NCBI GenBank assembly: GCA_900546735.1
Contig: URDW01000123.1
Span: 1-6,015, forward strand
Reading direction: 5' to 3'
DNA length: 6,015 bases
Source: an uncultured Oscillospiraceae bacterium
GTDB lineage: Bacteria; Bacillota; Clostridia; Oscillospirales; Acutalibacteraceae
The translations under genes were made by a program, and so were the position numbers. How positions within the stretch are numbered: the stretch's first letter is position 1; each line of letters opens with the position of its first letter. The notes below the pieces were generated by a model that saw only the letters and a list, made by a program, of their open reading frames with translations, was not told the origin of the DNA and did not search any database. Positions 5,491-6,015 of the stretch are shown in pieces.

Positions 5491-6015
5491 TTAACCGATC
5501 AAATCCTTCATGGAGTAAAGACCGGCCGGTTTGCCGCACATGAACATGGCTGCGTTTACGGCGCCTACGGCAAACAGTTCTTTGCTGCGTGCCGAATGGG
5601 AAAGGGTGATGATCTCATCACGGCCGGCAAAAATGATTTCATGTTCACCGACGATCGTGCCGCCGCGCACGGCATGCAGGCCGATTTCGTCTTTGGTGCG
5701 TTTCTGGCGCTTGGCGTGGCGGTCGTATTCGTAATGCATCGGGTGGTCCTCCACCTCGCAGATCGCATCCGCCAGCATCAGTGCCGTACCGCTCGGAGCG
5801 TCGATCTTTTGGTTATGGTGCTTTTCAATGATTTCAATATCAAAATCGCTGCCCAGAATCTTTGCGGCCGTCTTGGCCAGTTCGGCCAAAAGATTAATAC
5901 CAAGGCTCATATTGTAGGTAAAGAACACGGCCGTGTTTTCAGATGCGGCGCGGATCGCTTCTTTTTGTTCATCCGAATAACCCGTTGTACCGATTACAAG
6001 CGGAATGTTCTTTTC
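5491..6015 (-). CDS. dapB: 4-hydroxy-tetrahydrodipicolinate reductase DapB, 5' end beyond window
   Basis: DapB reduces 4-hydroxy-tetrahydrodipicolinate with NAD(P)H in the diaminopimelate/lysine pathway, feeding peptidoglycan cross-links; the dipicolinate of spores branches from the same intermediate. The frame is open to the right edge. The visible C-terminal 174 residues, of about 250 usual, show GTTG at 9-12 near the nicotinamide site, NMSLGINLL at 35-43, and the DapB signature EKHHNQKIDAPSGTA at 64-78 with the catalytic His pair (66-67) and Lys70. RGGTIVGEHEIIFAG (117-131) and the C-terminal GLYSMKDLIG follow. The N-terminal Rossmann glycine motif and the start lie outside. The apparent start at 5928 is an internal GTG (valine) within conserved sequence and is not the real start. 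The residue before NMSLG is Tyr where many homologues have Pro. Confidence 0.97.
   Translation of the reverse strand, partial: EKNIPLVIGTTGYSDEQKEAIRAASENTAVFFTYNMSLGINLLAELAKTAAKILGSDFDIEIIEKHHNQKIDAPSGTALMLADAICEVEDHPMHYEYDRHAKRQKRTKDEIGLHAVRGGTIVGEHEIIFAGRDEIITLSHSARSKELFAVGAVNAAMFMCGKPAGLYSMKDLIG

Noticed and set aside
1..6015. tRNA or rRNA genes, CRISPR repeats, insertion sequences or phage genes
   Set aside because: No cloverleaf-like segments, spaced direct repeats, transposase or integrase motifs were seen; nearly all of the window is accounted for by conserved protein genes and short gaps between them.

Overview
The window is an ordinary chromosomal segment of about 6 kb. It most likely comes from an endospore-forming member of the Clostridia (gut Oscillospiraceae-like). 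Three things point there: a gene for the spore-cortex amidase CwlD, clostridial-type Der and PlsY neighbours, and roughly 50 % GC with Bacillota-style Shine-Dalgarno sites. The taxon is inferred from gene content and was not tested.

Layout. (1) On the plus strand, a 5'-truncated der (ribosome-assembly GTPase) overlaps plsY (glycerol-3-phosphate acyltransferase) by 4 bases. The pair ends at a perfect 10-bp hairpin terminator. (2) On the minus strand is a D-2-hydroxyacid dehydrogenase of the glycerate/hydroxypyruvate reductase type. Its end faces plsY and its start diverges from cwlD. (3) A short AT-rich divergent promoter region (2645-2747) holds a TATAAT box on the minus strand. On the plus strand it holds overlapping sigma-A-like and sigma-E-like elements. 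(4) The plus-strand cluster cwlD - radA - small P-loop kinase-like gene is tightly packed: 14-base overlap, then a 17-base gap. (5) A 15-bp hairpin lies between the kinase-like gene and the converging dapB and can terminate in both directions. (6) The 3' part of dapB (lysine/diaminopimelate pathway) is on the minus strand and runs off the right edge.

The genes do not form one pathway. PlsY makes lysophosphatidic acid for membrane lipids. CwlD and DapB both bear on peptidoglycan: cortex muramic-lactam, and diaminopimelate (also a precursor of spore dipicolinate). Der and RadA are housekeeping ribosome and recombination factors. The points most worth following are the near-consensus sigma-E-type promoter before cwlD, which could put radA partly under mother-cell control, and the low-GC kinase-like gene of unknown substrate at the end of that cluster. 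I found no RNA genes, mobile elements, CRISPR arrays or clearly new defence or biosynthetic system.
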